From Larus michahellis (lineage: Eukaryota > Chordata > Aves > Charadriiformes > Laridae): a stretch of DNA of 64,000 nucleotides. Every line of letters starts with the position of its first letter. Position 1 is the first letter of the stretch. The stretch lies in NCBI RefSeq assembly GCF_964199755.1, contig NC_133913.1, positions 7,356,201 to 7,420,200 on the forward strand, read 5' to 3'. Below the pieces are notes generated by a model. That model made no database searches. It was not told the DNA's origin and saw only the letters and a list, made by a program, of their open reading frames with translations. This document shows, piece after piece, positions 11,820 through 23,960 of this stretch. The translations under genes and the position numbers were made by a program.

Positions 11820-12560
11820 TTCTCAGGAGGTAACAGGCACTGTGGAGAGGGCAAGGGCAGGGGATATGGGTACCTGGAGTTCAGAAGGAACTTTGATACC
11901 CTCTCCCATTCTTCTTTATGACCAAATTAGAGATGAATGGGTTCATTAAGAGGATGATAAAATGGGTGGAAAATTGGCTGGACTACCAGGCTCAAAGAGT
12001 TGTGCCTATGGAGAAATGGGCTGACTGGAGCCTCATGAAGGCCAAAAAGAGCAAGGGCAATGTTTTGTATCTGATGGAGGAACCAGCCCATGCACTCACG
12101 TAAGCTGGGAGCTGGCTGCCTAGGAAGCAGATCCACAGAAAAGGATGTGGGGTATAAGGACAGCAAGCTGAATGTAAGACCACAGTGTGCCCTTGCAGCA
12201 AAGGTCAAGTGCATCCTGAGCTAGATTAGTCAAAGCTTAGCCCACAGGTCCAGGAAGGTGACCCTGCCCCTCTGGCCCATGTGAGAACACATTTGTAGCA
12301 CTGCCTCCAGGCTGAGGTGCCTTCGTCCAAGAAGGATATTGACCTACTGAAGCAAGTCCAACAAAGGCCACCAAAGTAGATAGGGGGCGGGCAAACATGA
12401 CGTGCGAGGAGAGCCTGAGAGAACTGGGCCTGACCATCTCGGAAAAGGGAAGGCTCAGGGGAGACCTCCTTGCTTTCTACAACTGTTTGATCAGAGAGAA
12501 AAGAGACAAAGGACGAAGACACTGGAAGTGCTAAGTGACTGAGTAGCGTCAATGGACATC
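11820..12560 (+). mobile_element. Degraded CR1 LINE
   Basis: Forward CR1 remnants include a 'gaggtaacaggcactgtgga' motif at 11827, a 'ggtggaaaattggctggactaccaggc' type segment near 11964, and 3' ORF text around 12400-12480. They are heavily frameshifted. Confidence 0.65.
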
Positions 12561-12663
12561 ACCTAGCATGGGGAGAAATCTGTAGGATTTCATATGGGAA
12601 GCTGGACCATCTGCTGTGCCAAGGCCCCGCTACTGTGCCAGGCTGCAGCTGGCACTGTGCAGG

Positions 12664-13013
12664 TGTCCTGGTTCCGGTGGGGATAGGGTTAACTTTTCCT
12701 GGTATTCCATGCCATGTGAGCCACGCCTACCCTGAGCTGCCGGGGGAGGGGGCAGGAAGTTGCTGCTTAAAAGCGGGCTGGGGCGTCCCGGGTCCGGCCG
12801 GTCGGCGAGCGGCGGGGAGTGGCGGTTCCGTAATCGCGTTTGTATATTCCCCTATCCGTGTTGTTGTTGTTTGCCTGTTCCCTTTGCTGTTCTGTTAAAC
12901 TGCCTGTGTCCCAACCCAAGAGTCTTGCCTTTTCTTACGATCCTTCCTGTGTTAGGAAGGCACGTGCGAGCGGCACGTGGTTCTTTGTTGCCATCTGAGG
13001 CTAAACCACGACA
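12664..13013 (+). mobile_element. Solo LTR (350 bp) upstream of A2
   Basis: The element begins TGTCCTGG and ends CCACGACA, with 5-bp flanking repeats GCAGG at 12659-12663 and 13014-13018. The paralogous A1 flank (around 3315-3325) shows the uninterrupted site. A TATA-like TTAAAA lies at 12767-12772. It is in the same orientation as A2, whose leader ATG starts 249 bp downstream. An inverted relative lies at 33775-34123. Confidence 0.9.
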
Positions 13014-13261
13014 GCAGGCTTCTTCCTGGAGGACGGGGACAGTCCATTTCCCAGCTGGGCAAAGTGGTACCCGTGCGGAATCCCTGAGCGCTCTGAGCTC
13101 GGGCGAGCCCCCGAGCGGCGCCGGCGCAGGGCCGAGATCCGGGGCGGAGCTGGCGGCGGTGCAGGGGAGAGGAGAGGAGGCGGCGGAGAGGAGGCGGTGC
13201 GGCCGGAGCAGAGAGCAGGGTCTGACGGGGGGCAGCGAGGCGCGGGCGGCGGAGCAGCGGG

Positions 13262-14439
13262 ATGCGGCGGTGCCGGGGCGCAGGGCTGGCAGGGCTGGCC
13301 GCGCTGCTGCTGGGTGCGTGGGGCTGGCGGCGGTGGATGGGGCCAGGGCTGTGACCGGCGGGTTCTCTGGAGAGCCCAGCACCAACTCTTCCCTCTCCTT
13401 CTTCAGCCTCTCCCTCCCCCTCCTGCGTCTGCCATCTTTTTTGTCCCTTTAAAAACCCTCCGAGTCTTCCTATTCTTCTTCTCCCTCTTTCTTCAACACC
13501 TCTATTGGTACAAGCCTCCTTGCATGCACGCCTGATTTTTCATGCACCCTCTCCCTCCCCTGTGCATTCAACAGTACTTATTGCCCTCAATATAGCCCTC
13601 TCTCCTTCACTCTAAGAACCCCTCTACCTCTCTACTCTTCCTCTCTTCCCTCACTGATTTTCTGACCCATCTCTCCATGCAACTACCATCCCTAACCCCT
13701 CTTCCTGCTCCCTGAGGTCCCTTTCTCTTCTTACCCTCTGCTTCCCTCATATATGAAGGCACAAGGTTGCTTTCTGCATCGTGCCATACATCCACTCATC
13801 CCCCTGTGCATTCACCTTTTATACTTCTGAATTCATCCCTCCATCCTTCACTGTAACACACTCACCTTTCCTGTCCTTCTGCCTCTCATCATTCATCCAT
13901 CCATCCATGCACCTGACTTTCCTTCTGTCTCTCCAGGCATCATTTGCAATTTCCCTCCCAGACTGCTCCCCCTGTTCCACACATGCCAGGATCACTCTCC
14001 ATCCCTGTTGATGAGCTCCCTGTCCCCAGTTGTGCCACTCTGTCTCTGTCACACTGCCACTCTTTGTAGTGATTTCTTGGGGAAAAGAGCCATCAGAGCT
14101 GGGCGACCATTCTTGATCTTTGGCCTTTTCTTATACTTTCTCGGCAGTGGCTGTGGGCAGAGCCCAGGTGCTGCAGGAGCCGTCAGCAGAGACCACCGAG
14201 GGCACCGAAATCAACCTCACTTGCTCGCACCCCAGTATCCGAACCACAGAGTTCATCTACTGGTACCGTCAGCTCCCGGGACGAGGCCCCGCTTTCCTCC
14301 TGAGCACTCTCAAAGACTCCAAAGAGCTGCGGGACCCGCCGGGGCGGCTGTGGGTGTCGGCAGACCGCCGCTCCAGCGCCCTGTGGCTCGCCCGGCCCCG
14401 GCGCGGGGACGCGGCGGTGTATTACTGCGCCCTGGGAGA
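13262..14439 (+). CDS. TRAV: TCR alpha/delta V gene A2 (leader + V exon)
   Basis: Family A V segment. The leader exon is 13262-13313 (MRRCRGAGLAGLAALLL, phase 1, donor GTGCGT). The V exon is 14148-14439 after a CGGCAG acceptor. The first Cys is in INLTCSHPS, the Trp in IYWYRQLPG, and the second Cys in VYYCALG; there is no stop. It differs from A1 mainly in CDR1 (IRTTEF against IKSYDF), while CDR2 (STLKDSKEL) is identical. The 834-bp intron has no CR1 insertion. A solo LTR lies just upstream. B2 follows 2.1 kb downstream. Expected role as for A1: a germline V segment for V(D)J joining. Confidence 0.92.
13600..14145. repeat. A2 intron segment, partner 28720-29265
   Basis: The A2 and A3 introns are nearly identical here, including a (CATC)n-type simple run near 13890-13905. 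The exons beyond differ much more in CDR1 and CDR2 than the introns do. Confidence 0.85.
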
Positions 14440-14478
14440 CACGGGGAGAGGAGCCGGGGCTGCGGCCGGGCAGGAACC
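14440..14478 (+). other. 23-bp-spacer recombination signal of A2
   Basis: Heptamer CACGGGG, a 23-bp spacer, and nonamer GCAGGAACC (14470-14478), identical in sequence to A1. Confidence 0.8.
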
Positions 14479-16551
14479 GGCGCGGGCGGGGCCAGGAGTG
14501 TGTGTCGGGGTCGGGGGGACAGCCCCGGACGGGCCCGCCAGGGGGCGCTGCCGCTCCGCCCGCCGGGGCCGCCTCGGCCAAACAGCCACAACCGGCCCCG
14601 CCCCCCGGACCGCTTCCCTCGCCCGACCGGCCCCGGCCTCGGCCCCGGCAGCGGCAACCCCGCACTCCCAGCGGGACGCACACAGAAATCCCCCGCCACA
14701 CTGCCGCCGCCGCCGGGGCAGGAATGGCGCCCGGAGCGCTGGCCGTGGCCGGCGGGACCCGGCAAGGAGCGATGGCAGCCGCCGGCCCCGCTGGCGCCCG
14801 GCCGGGAGCAGCGCCTTTCTGCTCCGCACAGGGCGGCGGGCGGCAGAGATCCTCCTGCCCACGGGCAGCCGCACAGCCCTCGCTCCTGCCGCACGGACCG
14901 CCCACTGCTGCTGCTCCACGGGCAGGGGCTGGGGATCTCTTCCACCCCACTCATGTCGCCAGGCACTCTTAGAACAGAAAGACCCAATTGGTACAGTGCC
15001 AACACAAGCCCTTGCTTTGACACCACAACCACAAGTGGTAACTTTGTCAATCTGCTCAGCTACACACTTTACAACTTGAATCCTCCAGCTCCACACTCTG
15101 CTTCTGGGGTGCTCCTGCTGGTGTTGCAAAGGCATCCTGTGGAGCCAGCAGTTCTACCTCGGCACCGACTTGAGAAGGAGATACTGATTGTCACAGACAC
15201 CTTCAAGTGTCTCCTGCAGTGCCTGGTGATCAGAACATAGAGCTTAGGGCACAGGATTCCCCTTAACCTCAGACTGGGAGCCTTTGGTGTTGAAGGGAAG
15301 TCCAGGAGACAGGAGAGAAGCCTGAGCAGGGCACTAGCTGAAAGACACATCTGAGACTCAAGGTCAGACTCAGGATGGAGCCCCAAAAGAGATGTGCTAA
15401 GTTGCCCTATGGGGCTGAAGGTCTGTGGGGAGACATGGAAAGGGGCCTCTGGACATGGGGTCCTGGGCCCAGCCGTTCCCCAGTGAGGCCTGTGTGGCTG
15501 TAGGAGCTGAAAGAGCTGGGACAGTCCATGTTCAGAGGCTTCAGGGGCAGAGAGGAAAGGGTCAGGCCTCTTCCCTGCCTCAGCTGGGGCCTGTAGTGGC
15601 AGCCATAATTGTATTCCAAGGGAACTCCTGGCAGTTTTGCAGTCATTGCAGAGCAGATGGCAGCCCACTGTCCTTCTGCCATGGCCTCGACTGAACAACA
15701 GGACAGTACAGGCCTTGTGGGAGTGTGGTTGTGAATGGGGGCTGCTGTGTCAAGAACGTGCTTCCTGCAGTCCCTGCCAACTGTGCGAGAAAGGCCCTGG
15801 GTGAGAAGAGGCAGAGGAGCCCTGCTCCAGGCAGCAGACACCAGAAGACATGAAAATCAAGTAGGCCTTTTGCTTGCCTGGGTATTGACGTTCTGGGGCT
15901 CAGGGTGGGAGAAGCATCTGGAGGCTGTGGGTAATGTGGGTAGGAGAAGGGACACAGAAGGACTGCCTGCACAACAGAGAGCTGGGTTGCCATGTCCTCC
16001 CCCTGCCAGAGTGAGGCAGTGTGTCTGTCCCTGTGCAGCTGGTTTCTGGAGCAGATGCTCTTCACAGAGATGTTTCTCTTCAGGTTCCTCCTCTATGGGC
16101 AGAGGAGAAGGGAAAGAGTGTGTGAAACCTGGGTCCAAGGCACTTCAGAGTGTGCCTGGTCCTCTCTCCATCCAGACAGTCCCAGGGACAGGGTGGACAT
16201 GGGTGGGTGCAGGGGTGCCTTCTCCCTCTCCTGCAGAGCTGGGTGCAGGACTGTGCAGCTGGCTAGGTGGTGGGTGTCAGGAGAAGTTCTCAAGGGATCT
16301 TTGTTCTTTAGATGGCCACTACTTAAACCATGATTCTTTTATGTCTCTAGAGGGCTGCCTTGTGGTAGAGGTCGGGGGACAGGCCCAAAGAGGCCTGGCT
16401 GGAGCAGCAGGGAGAGAGTTTTGCTCCACCCTCTGGGCTGTGGTTTGGAGGCCTCTTTGATCGGGCAGAGGTAGAAGAAGAGGTGAAGGTGCAAGCCTCG
16501 GGTCCCTCATGCTCGCAGGTCCCTGGGCACCCCCTGAAGAGAGAGCGTGAC

Positions 16552-17401
16552 ATGGTCCTGATTTTCCTGTCAGCCCTGGTGGGACTGGCTGACTTTGGTG
16601 AGATGTGACTTTCAGGCTGGGGAGATTGAGGCAAGAGTTTGTGCATCTGGTGGTGGAAGGGAGGAGATGTGAGTGCTGACTGCCTGGGATGCCTGGAGTG
16701 TATCCATAGGGAGATCAGGGGCTGCATATGGGTACAGCAAATAATCTGGGAGATGTCAGGAGTAATGGGCGTCAAAGGAGGAACAAGACCTCACCTGAAC
16801 TTTGCAGCTGCTCAGCATTCCTGAATGTGCTGCTAATACATATTAAGCCTGAAAAGAGGGAAAGGTGCTGGGGAATGGACCAACGTGGCATAGAGCAGCT
16901 TCTCTGCTGTTTATATTGGATACAATGCTACCAATCTCTGTAGGGATGGTCATAAACAGGAAGCTGCAGAACAAAAAGGGACAAACAGCTCATCATTTCT
17001 GAGGCTAGAAAAGTGAGATGGACAGTGGGGACAGTGAGCAAGCTGATGAAGTTGTAGATGGACAGGTCCATTGGCACCAAATCTGAAAGCTCTTTCTGGC
17101 TTTACAGGTCATGCCCAAAAGGACTCTGTGCTCCAGTTCCCAGCAGAAATGACCATCCAGGTGGGACACAAGGCAACGCTGCACTGCAATTTCTCCACCA
17201 GCGATTCCAATCCCTACATATTCTGGTACCAGCAGCACCAGACCCAGCCCCTTCAGATGCTGCTACGAGTAAGCAAGTACAGAGCTCACGAGGCATCAGG
17301 GAGGTTCTCCTCCACACTGTCTGCAAAGGACTCCCAGATGCTTCTGCATGTGCAAGACACCGAGCTCCAGGACAGCGCTGCCTATTTCTGTGCACTGAGC
17401 C
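16552..17401 (+). CDS. TCR V gene B2 (leader + V exon), intact
   Basis: Family B V segment. The leader exon is 16552-16597 (MVLIFLSALVGLADF, phase 1, donor GTGAGA). The V exon is 17108-17401 after TTTACAG. The first Cys is in TLHCNFS, the Trp in IFWYQQHQ, and the second Cys in AYFCALS. The frame is open throughout with good splice sites, so this is the only fully intact family B member in the window. It should give the N-terminal Ig domain of a TCR alpha or delta chain. Family B differs strongly from A (framework 1 SVLQFPAEMTIQ), so alpha or delta assignment needs transcript data. Confidence 0.92.
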
Positions 17402-17440
17402 CACACTGGTGCCCACAGCTGGCAGCAGTGCACAGAAACA
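17402..17440 (+). other. 23-bp-spacer recombination signal of B2
   Basis: Heptamer CACACTG (6 of 7 consensus), a 23-bp spacer, and nonamer ACAGAAACA (17432-17440). Confidence 0.85.
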
Positions 17441-17989
17441 TGGGGGTGCTCTGAGGAGCAGTTCCCTCCCTGCCACTGCTTGCATGGAGCTCTGAGCTCA
17501 GCCTGCCCAGCAGTGGCATCTGGGGCTGTGGTGAGGGTGGGCCTCTGCCTCCCCAGCCTGTGCTGCTGTGAAGCACATGCCAACGTGACTTTTACAGCTG
17601 TGTCTAGATCCAGGGTCTTTGGTGGTGAATAGAACCAAGAAACCTGACTTGGGCAGGCCCATTGGAGGCTAAACCATAAAGAAGCCAAACCAGGCTTGTA
17701 AATGCCCTCTGCTTAAAATAGCTGGTACAGTGGCATGAGTCCTCAGGGCAAGTAACCTATCAGCTTGTGTGCTTCTTCCCTTTCCCTGTGGTTCCACTGA
17801 TGGACACAGCTGGAGAATGAAGCTTGTGGTAGGAGGCACAACTGCTTTTCTGGTTTTGCCACATGGCCATAGTAGCCGCAGAAGGGAAGAGCCCTTCCTT
17901 GCCCCATATGTAGGCATCATCAAGTGTAAAAGACCCATCAGCCAGATGCTGAACAAGATTCTCTGGTTAAACCCTTCCTGCACTCATCC

Positions 17990-19800
17990 ACTGCCAGAGA
18001 GTAGTCCCACTCTTTTTCATGTCTCTTTTCCTTATCAGGAAAACCAGCAGTGCTCAACTGGGAGGAACCCCTATGTCCCCGAGCCCATGCTGGTTTCTCT
18101 GTCCAACAAATGGTAACCACATCCCAGTGATCTCATTTGCTCCCATAGGGAACGCAATGGTTGCTCATGAAGCATCATCCACTTCACCTGAGAAAGCCTA
18201 GGCTAGATTGCAGTTGTCCTAGTGCTGCTGCAGGATGGCCTGCCTCTCCCAAGTGATGTGGGTCTGCTCTGACAGCCCTGTTGCAGGCTTTGAATGCCCC
18301 TGTTTATCTCAGAGGGCTTTAGGCAGTGTTGATGGGGAGTTGACAGCAGCCTTCGGGGTTCACACTCCTTTGTGTCTCAGGTCCCTTGGACACTTCAGGT
18401 CCTGCTTTTGATTGCTCTCCAGGGCTGCAGAGTGCTTCAACACTCCACAGACACAGTTCTCCCCCAAAAGCAAGGAATGACAAACAGTGATGGCTACTTG
18501 AGGACACACCCATGCTCAGGTTCTTTCTCCAGCCTCAGTGGGCTGTCGCAGGGATTTTCCCAAGTGCCCCTGAGAAAGAGAGCACAGCTGACAAGGGCGG
18601 GCATCAGCCTGTCCTTGGCACTGGTGCCTGGGTCTGGCTGCAAGTCTAGGAGCCAAGTGCCCAGGACAGGTGGACACAGGAAGATCACCTCCAGAAGCAC
18701 CACTGCTTCCAGAAGGGAGGAGAGAATGTTCAGTATGGATTCAATCATCTCAATGGAGAGCTCTACACTCAGGTGAAATCAGTCCCACACTGATCTTAAA
18801 GGTGTGTCTGCCATCTTGATGCCTCCTCCTTCTGAAGTGGTCACATGGACTCCCTTCAGTGTCCTTGTGCAGAAAGAAGAGCTTTGAGAACATGATGCCT
18901 CAAATGAAAGTTGGAAGGGGGACAAGCAAGTGCCCTTTGGAAGTGCTGACATCCTCCCAATGAGTGTGAGGAGAGAGTTGCTGCCCAGCCAGCCTTTCAC
19001 AGTTCTGCAGTTTGGGGACTTTGCCAATCTCATTGAAGTGTTTCCACAACAAAGCCCAAAACGGGTGGCAAGATGGACTGTTAAAAACTGATGTGGAGTT
19101 TCAGATGTGGAAATGTCCTGACACATCTAGCATGAAGCATAGTGATTTGCATATTTTTAATTAAATATTTAAAAATACCTTAAGATACAGGATTGAGGGA
19201 TGGAGAGGGAGTGTAAATTTTGTTGACTGACTTCTGTTAGGAATAATGGCTATAGGTAGAGATACCAGACATTGCCAAATTTTCTGTTGAACCAGAGCAT
19301 GATTCTCTGAAACAGCCACGGGATTGGGACATAAATCCTTCCAGAAAATGTCAAACTAAACTGAGAAATACATGCCCATTTCCTAAAGCAGTGAGCCAGC
19401 TGCTGGGAATAATTTAGGGGACACAGGTGAATCCCTGACAAAATGAAGCCCTTGGCAAGCTGGAATTCAAACCTGTGGGAGGACTACTCTTCCAGTGTTC
19501 TGTTGGAGAGCTGCTTCTGGATGGGATTTGTTAGCCTTTCCAAGTGGTGGTCTTTAGAGCACTGGGAGGCATTCTGAGTTTACCCAGGAGGGAACAGAGG
19601 GAGGTGGGAGGATTCAAATTCAGGTGCAGCCCAACCTAAGATGGCTGTGAGGTGAGTGAGATGGGCTCAGTGAGGAACTGGTGGCTTCTCACTACCTGTG
19701 ATGCCCAGGTGCAGTTACACTTTGGTGAGGACCTTCTGCAGGGTGGAAACCATGGGAGGGAGGGGACGAACCTCTTTGCTCCCAATGAGGCCCTTTGAAA
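17990..19800. other. No gene recognised
   Basis: 1.8 kb of non-repetitive-looking sequence without a credible ORF. 'gtctcaggtccctt' near 18375 resembles 7450 in the B1 upstream region. An AT-rich run lies at 19150-19185. Confidence 0.5.
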
Positions 19801-19802
19801 TG

Positions 19803-20200
19803 TCACTTCACTTGCTCTGGAAGGCCCACCACAGAGCTTGCTTCACATCTTTGTTCCTGAGTGTGTAAATGAAGGGGCTCAACAAAGGAGTTACAGCTGT
19901 GTGAAAGGTGTTCATGAGTTTGTTCAAATGCAGGGAGTTCTAGGCTGATGGCTTGACGCACAGGAACATGGTGGAGCCACACCAGACTGTGATAACACTG
20001 GGGTGGGTGGAGGAAGTGGAGAACACCTTTTTTTGACCATGGGCTGACATGTTTCTGAGCATGGAAGAGGTGATGTACACATAGGAGAAGAGGGTGACAC
20101 ACACGGGAGGCCAGCAGGCCAGTTACGCAGACAAGGAAGGTCGCTAGCTCAATGGGCAGAGAGAAACAGGCACTGCCAAGCCTCAGTTCATCCTGTTTCA
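19803..20200 (-). pseudogene. Olfactory receptor pseudogene, C-terminal half
   Basis: The reverse strand carries the last third of a class A GPCR of the olfactory type. In broken frames one reads a TM6-side segment (GQKKVFSTSSTHPSVIT) and then the TM7 motif [14 protein letters not shown] followed by [12 protein letters not shown] and a stop near 19810. Frames shift between these pieces (around 19930 and 20100), and nothing of TM1-TM4 was found upstream, so it is a truncated relic. It lies on the strand opposite the V genes. Confidence 0.75.
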
Positions 20201-20299
20201 TACACAGCAGGCAATCCATGCCTTCCAAACACCAGTTTTTCTTCTGTTGACAAGGTGGACAAGACAGCTGGTAGACTAGACAACACACACACATACACA

Positions 20300-20610
20300 C
20301 ACTTATACAGGTCTTTATGCATCCAGAGTTAGTTGAGAAGACTCTCGCCCAAAGAGAAGCTGTCTACACTGTCCAGGATCACAACACAGGTGTTGGACTT
20401 GCATCTTCTGCAAGTCCTGTGTCCAAGGCATCAGTGTGGTTGAGGGGAGACTGATCTGCACTTGGTGGGAAGGGGAGATGCAGCTGAGTGAGAGTAATGT
20501 GCCCAGCTTCAGTCCTTCCACCCACACAGAAGCTTTCTGTCTGCTATCCATCTGTCCTCGAGTACCTTGGACATGGGGTTTCACCATGGGATGGGGGTGC
20601 TTGGAAGGCT
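20300..20610. repeat. Duplicated segment, partner about 45790-46110
   Basis: Shared text includes 'gctgtctacactgtccagg' against its partner at 45842 and 'tctgttatccatctg'-like words. In the partner it lies upstream of the keratin at 44.7 kb and next to the retroviral remnant. Confidence 0.75.
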
Positions 20611-20619
20611 AAGTATATG

Positions 20620-21125
20620 TGGGCTTATTGCTCGGTGAGGATGGCAACCTGGTGACAAATGACAGGGAAAAGATTGAGATACTGGGTGTCTATTTCTCCT
20701 CGGCTTTTACTGGTATGGCTTCTCCTCAGGCCGACCAGATCCCTGCACATCCCCACAGACTCTATGGGAATGAAGCAGCACCCACAGTAGAAGAATAAGG
20801 AATTAAGGATCTTTTACTACCATATGGACAAACACAAGTTCATGGGATCACTTGGGATGCATCCAAGGGCATTCAAGGAGCGGACCAGAGAGCCTCTACT
20901 CAGTCCCTGGAAGGAAGATGGAGACAATACTCTCAGGAGCCCTTTCTAAACCCATGAAAGGCAAGAAGGGGATTGGGAGCAGCTGACATGGTCTTACTGA
21001 GGACAAATGATGCCTCACCAACCTCACTGCTTTCCATGAGGAGGTGACAGGCACTGTGGGAAGGGGAGGGGCACTACCTAGGGTGTACCTTGATTTCATC
21101 AGGACCTCTGACATAGCCTCACAGG
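20620..21125 (+). mobile_element. CR1 reverse-transcriptase fragment
   Basis: Forward, frameshifted CR1 text: a YFSSAFTG-like region near 20690, then a ...TNLTAFHEEVTGTVG... region, then YLDFIRTSDIAS near 21085-21120, which corresponds to the CR1 YLDFSKAFD box. It ends directly in CA-rich repeat. A homologue lies at 57130-57590. Confidence 0.75.
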
Positions 21126-21290
21126 TGCACGCACATGCACACCCATACACACAGCAAGGCATGCACACTCACAGGCATGCATACACCTTGATATGTGTAC
21201 TGTTGGGGAAATTTTATTGTACCATTTGAGGCAAATTAAACACATGCTTATGCTTAGATTTTAAAAAAAAAAAACAAAAAAAACCCAGAA
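21120..21290. repeat. CA-rich run followed by a long A tract
   Basis: A 'gcacacccatacacacag' type repeat at 21125-21185, then an A-rich tract at 21262-21283. The same succession recurs at 57585-57725. Confidence 0.75.
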
Positions 21291-21465
21291 CAACCAACCA
21301 ACCACCAAATGATCAATCTATTGGCCAGAGTCCTACAACCATAAGCAGTTCTACAAGGAGTCTGCAAATATATGTCAGAAGCCGATTCCTTACATACACT
21401 GGCAGCAGCACCAATCCTGTGAATGGTGCAAGGCACACCTCAGCCTGGCGATGGGTCTGTCCCCC

Positions 21466-22628
21466 TGTTCTGCGAAAGGGGCAAAGCGGTTTTGGCAGAA
21501 GATAAACCCCCTTGCATTCCAACACTCCTCACCGAGGTGGGAGGCTATGTGCGGCTAAGTTTAAATTCTGAGTGATGCCTAATGCAGCACTATTAGTCCA
21601 ATCGCGTTTAATATGTGTTAAACTTGTTATGGATACACTAATAGTGGACTGCACCTTCAGTCTAGTCGTGCTCATGAACTAGCATGGCCACTCTTAAGTC
21701 TTTGGTCATGTTCTGTGAGAAACCGAAACAACTATCTATTTAAAAAGTGCAGTTTATTTAAACAACAGATATATATGTTTTTAGGATTGCCAGTGATAAA
21801 TACACTGTCTGCAAAGCACGTGCAAATGAAAGTGTTGTTACATATACATATTGCGTGACAAAGTTATAAACGATACAGCCTGGCTATAAATGTAGGAAAG
21901 ACAGTCTCTAGAGAAATTGCTAAATTTCCCAAGAAAGCACTCGGTATAATCTAAGTCTTACCCAAAGGTGTCCCTATGGGAGGGAAGAGAGGCTCAGCCC
22001 GTCAACTGATCCCGGAAGTCAGTGATGGAATTCTTTGTGATGGTGTCTTCCCTGGGTATCCCCCCTCTCTTGGACTGTTTTTATACTATTTGTTATCTTC
22101 AAGGTGGAGTTTGAGTGACTTTAGTCGTACATACTTTTATTATGATTGGTGTAAAATTCTCTCACCTCACAGTTAAAGGTATAGTTTACGAGAAATTCAG
22201 GGCGCAGACTCAAGGAGGAGTGGTCGCACCTTGGAGGCGGGTAGCCTTCGGGATGGAGGTGTGTTTTGGTATTATAATGACATTATAATGAGCAAAGTTC
22301 GCACAAAGGACAGGATTTCATTAAAATTTGACAAAATGTTGGCTCCGAGTATTGAGCGGGCAGCTAATTGGCAGCTTATCTGTTTCATGCTATCATCCCA
22401 TTCCCATATCTGCTATACATCATAAAGTAAAGCCGCGGAGTAATTGCATCCCGCCCCATGCCTCATGTAACTTCACAAGCATCCTTATCAGGGGACCACA
22501 GATGTTGTATTCTTCATGCCAGCTGCAGCTGTTTTCTACCCCAGAAGCCTCTTAATTTTATACTTTTCCTTAATGTGTGAACAATGCTGTACTTTTGTAT
22601 TTTTAGGCAATTTAGTAATTATTCTACA
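21466..22628 (-). mobile_element. Solo LTR (1.16 kb), inverted
   Basis: The reverse complement matches the retroviral 3' LTR at 49683-50776 along its whole length with moderate divergence. On the reverse strand it begins TGTAGAATAATT and ends CGCAGAACA. The flanks CCCCC (21461-21465 and 22629-22633) fit a 5-bp target duplication, though low complexity weakens this. No internal retroviral genes are attached. Confidence 0.88.
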
Positions 22629-22880
22629 CCCCCAGCACCAGCTCTGCTGCCCAAAGGTGGCCATTCAGCATTCCCAGTCCAGGGTTGCTACAAGACAATG
22701 CTGCAGCTGTTTCTCATCACCAAGGGAAACTGCTCTCCCTTCCAGAGAGTCCTTCTGTCTCCGCATTCCTGCTGCCAGCCACTTTATCCCCTGCTGCATT
22801 TGGGCCTTTGTGCCCTCTGTGGCAGGTCATTCCTTGGTCACAAATTACCACTGCTGAGCAGTTACAAGTTGAATTTCCCC
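22629..22880. other. No gene recognised
   Basis: Unique-looking sequence between the solo LTR and the CA-rich repeat. No supported ORF. Confidence 0.4.
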
Positions 22881-23400
22881 TTCAGTGCACACACAAACTC
22901 ACACACATGAGCACAACCACACACGTCAGCTGACACACACCCAAAGAGCAACTCGTTCCTGTGCACTTATAACGAGGTGTGTGCACACACTTTTCCAAAG
23001 GAGCCCATGTCCACAGCAACATGCATGGCCACTCCCCCCACCAACAGGTACACACAGATATTCACACACACACATGCTTATACATATGCATGCTCCTGCA
23101 CGCATGCATTTGCATACAGATTACACGCATGCTCCTCTACACAGATGCACACACACCAAAGCACACATCTGCACACACCTACGCCCACACAATTACGTAT
23201 ATGCAGAGCAGTCACACACATTCATGCTCTCCTGCATGAAGGCACGTGTGTCTGCTATAACACATACACACTCATGGACACACTGTCCAAACAAACACAA
23301 ACACACAGAACATTTGTGCACACTCATATTTGCATGTGTATTACACATGTGTGTGCGAATGCAGACATGAGCACAGCCAGAGGAACATATACTTGAGCAC
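22880..23400. repeat. Cryptically simple CA-rich repeat
   Basis: About 500 bp of imperfect (CA)n with TG-containing interruptions such as 'catgcacacaca'. The paralogue is 38800-39230; the following 23420-23960 is also shared with 39250-39660. Confidence 0.85.
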
Positions 23401-23419
23401 AATCATGCACACACTCCAC

Positions 23420-23960
23420 GGAGAAGCAGGACCCCTGACAACAGCTCTCAGCCCCTCGAGAGGACTCCAGGCAAGTCCTTCAGACCCTACAGGTAAGGAA
23501 CGAATGAGTCACTGGCCAGCCCCATCACCTTTAGTGAGCTCAAGGGTTTGGCAGGGGTTCAGTCAGCTTCTTTCTCACTGTAAGAGAAGCCACAGCAGAG
23601 TCGAAGCTGTCATGTCGTTCCAACGATTGAGCCTCTCCACGTCTCAGGTCTGCGTGTGAAGGAAAAGATAAAAACTAGAGAACATCCCCATTCCTGCAGC
23701 CCAACAAAGAATTCACACATTACAATCAAAAAAAAAAATAAAATCCTGCAGTGTTGGAAGCTCCTGCCTGGCCTTGTTGATCTGCTCAAGGGTCTGGGCC
23801 CAGCCTCTGCCCTTGCAAAGGGAGCAGTGCCACAGTGACACACTCATGTGGCAGCAGAAGGGTATGTCTCTGGGACAAGCCAGCCTCCCCTCAGGCTACA
23901 GACACTGAGGCTGGGACATCAGAAGTGATGGAGTAGTGAACCTGTCTCCAGACTCACTTG
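23420..23960. repeat. Dispersed block shared with 39250-39660, 51090-51560 and 57830-58190
   Basis: Landmarks are 'ctttagtgagctcaag' at 23530 (against 51119) and 'actagagaacatcc' at 23674 (against 51271). The 'tttaatgag' word is reminiscent of keratin 3' ends, so these may be remains of keratin downstream flanks. Confidence 0.65.

Larger units (their letters stand above)
15655..17990. repeat. Segmental duplication carrying B2, partner about 61965-64000
   Basis: The two copies are collinear with few differences. The right-hand copy lacks about 90 bp corresponding to 15753-15820. The block includes the whole B2 or B3 gene with flanks. Confidence 0.9.

Noticed and set aside
13860..13910. Short regularly spaced CATC repeats considered as a CRISPR-like array
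   Set aside because: Simple microsatellite in a vertebrate intron; there are no spacers of uniform length.
22885..23370. His- and Thr-rich ORFs
   Set aside because: They are translations of a CA-rich repeat in several frames, not genes.
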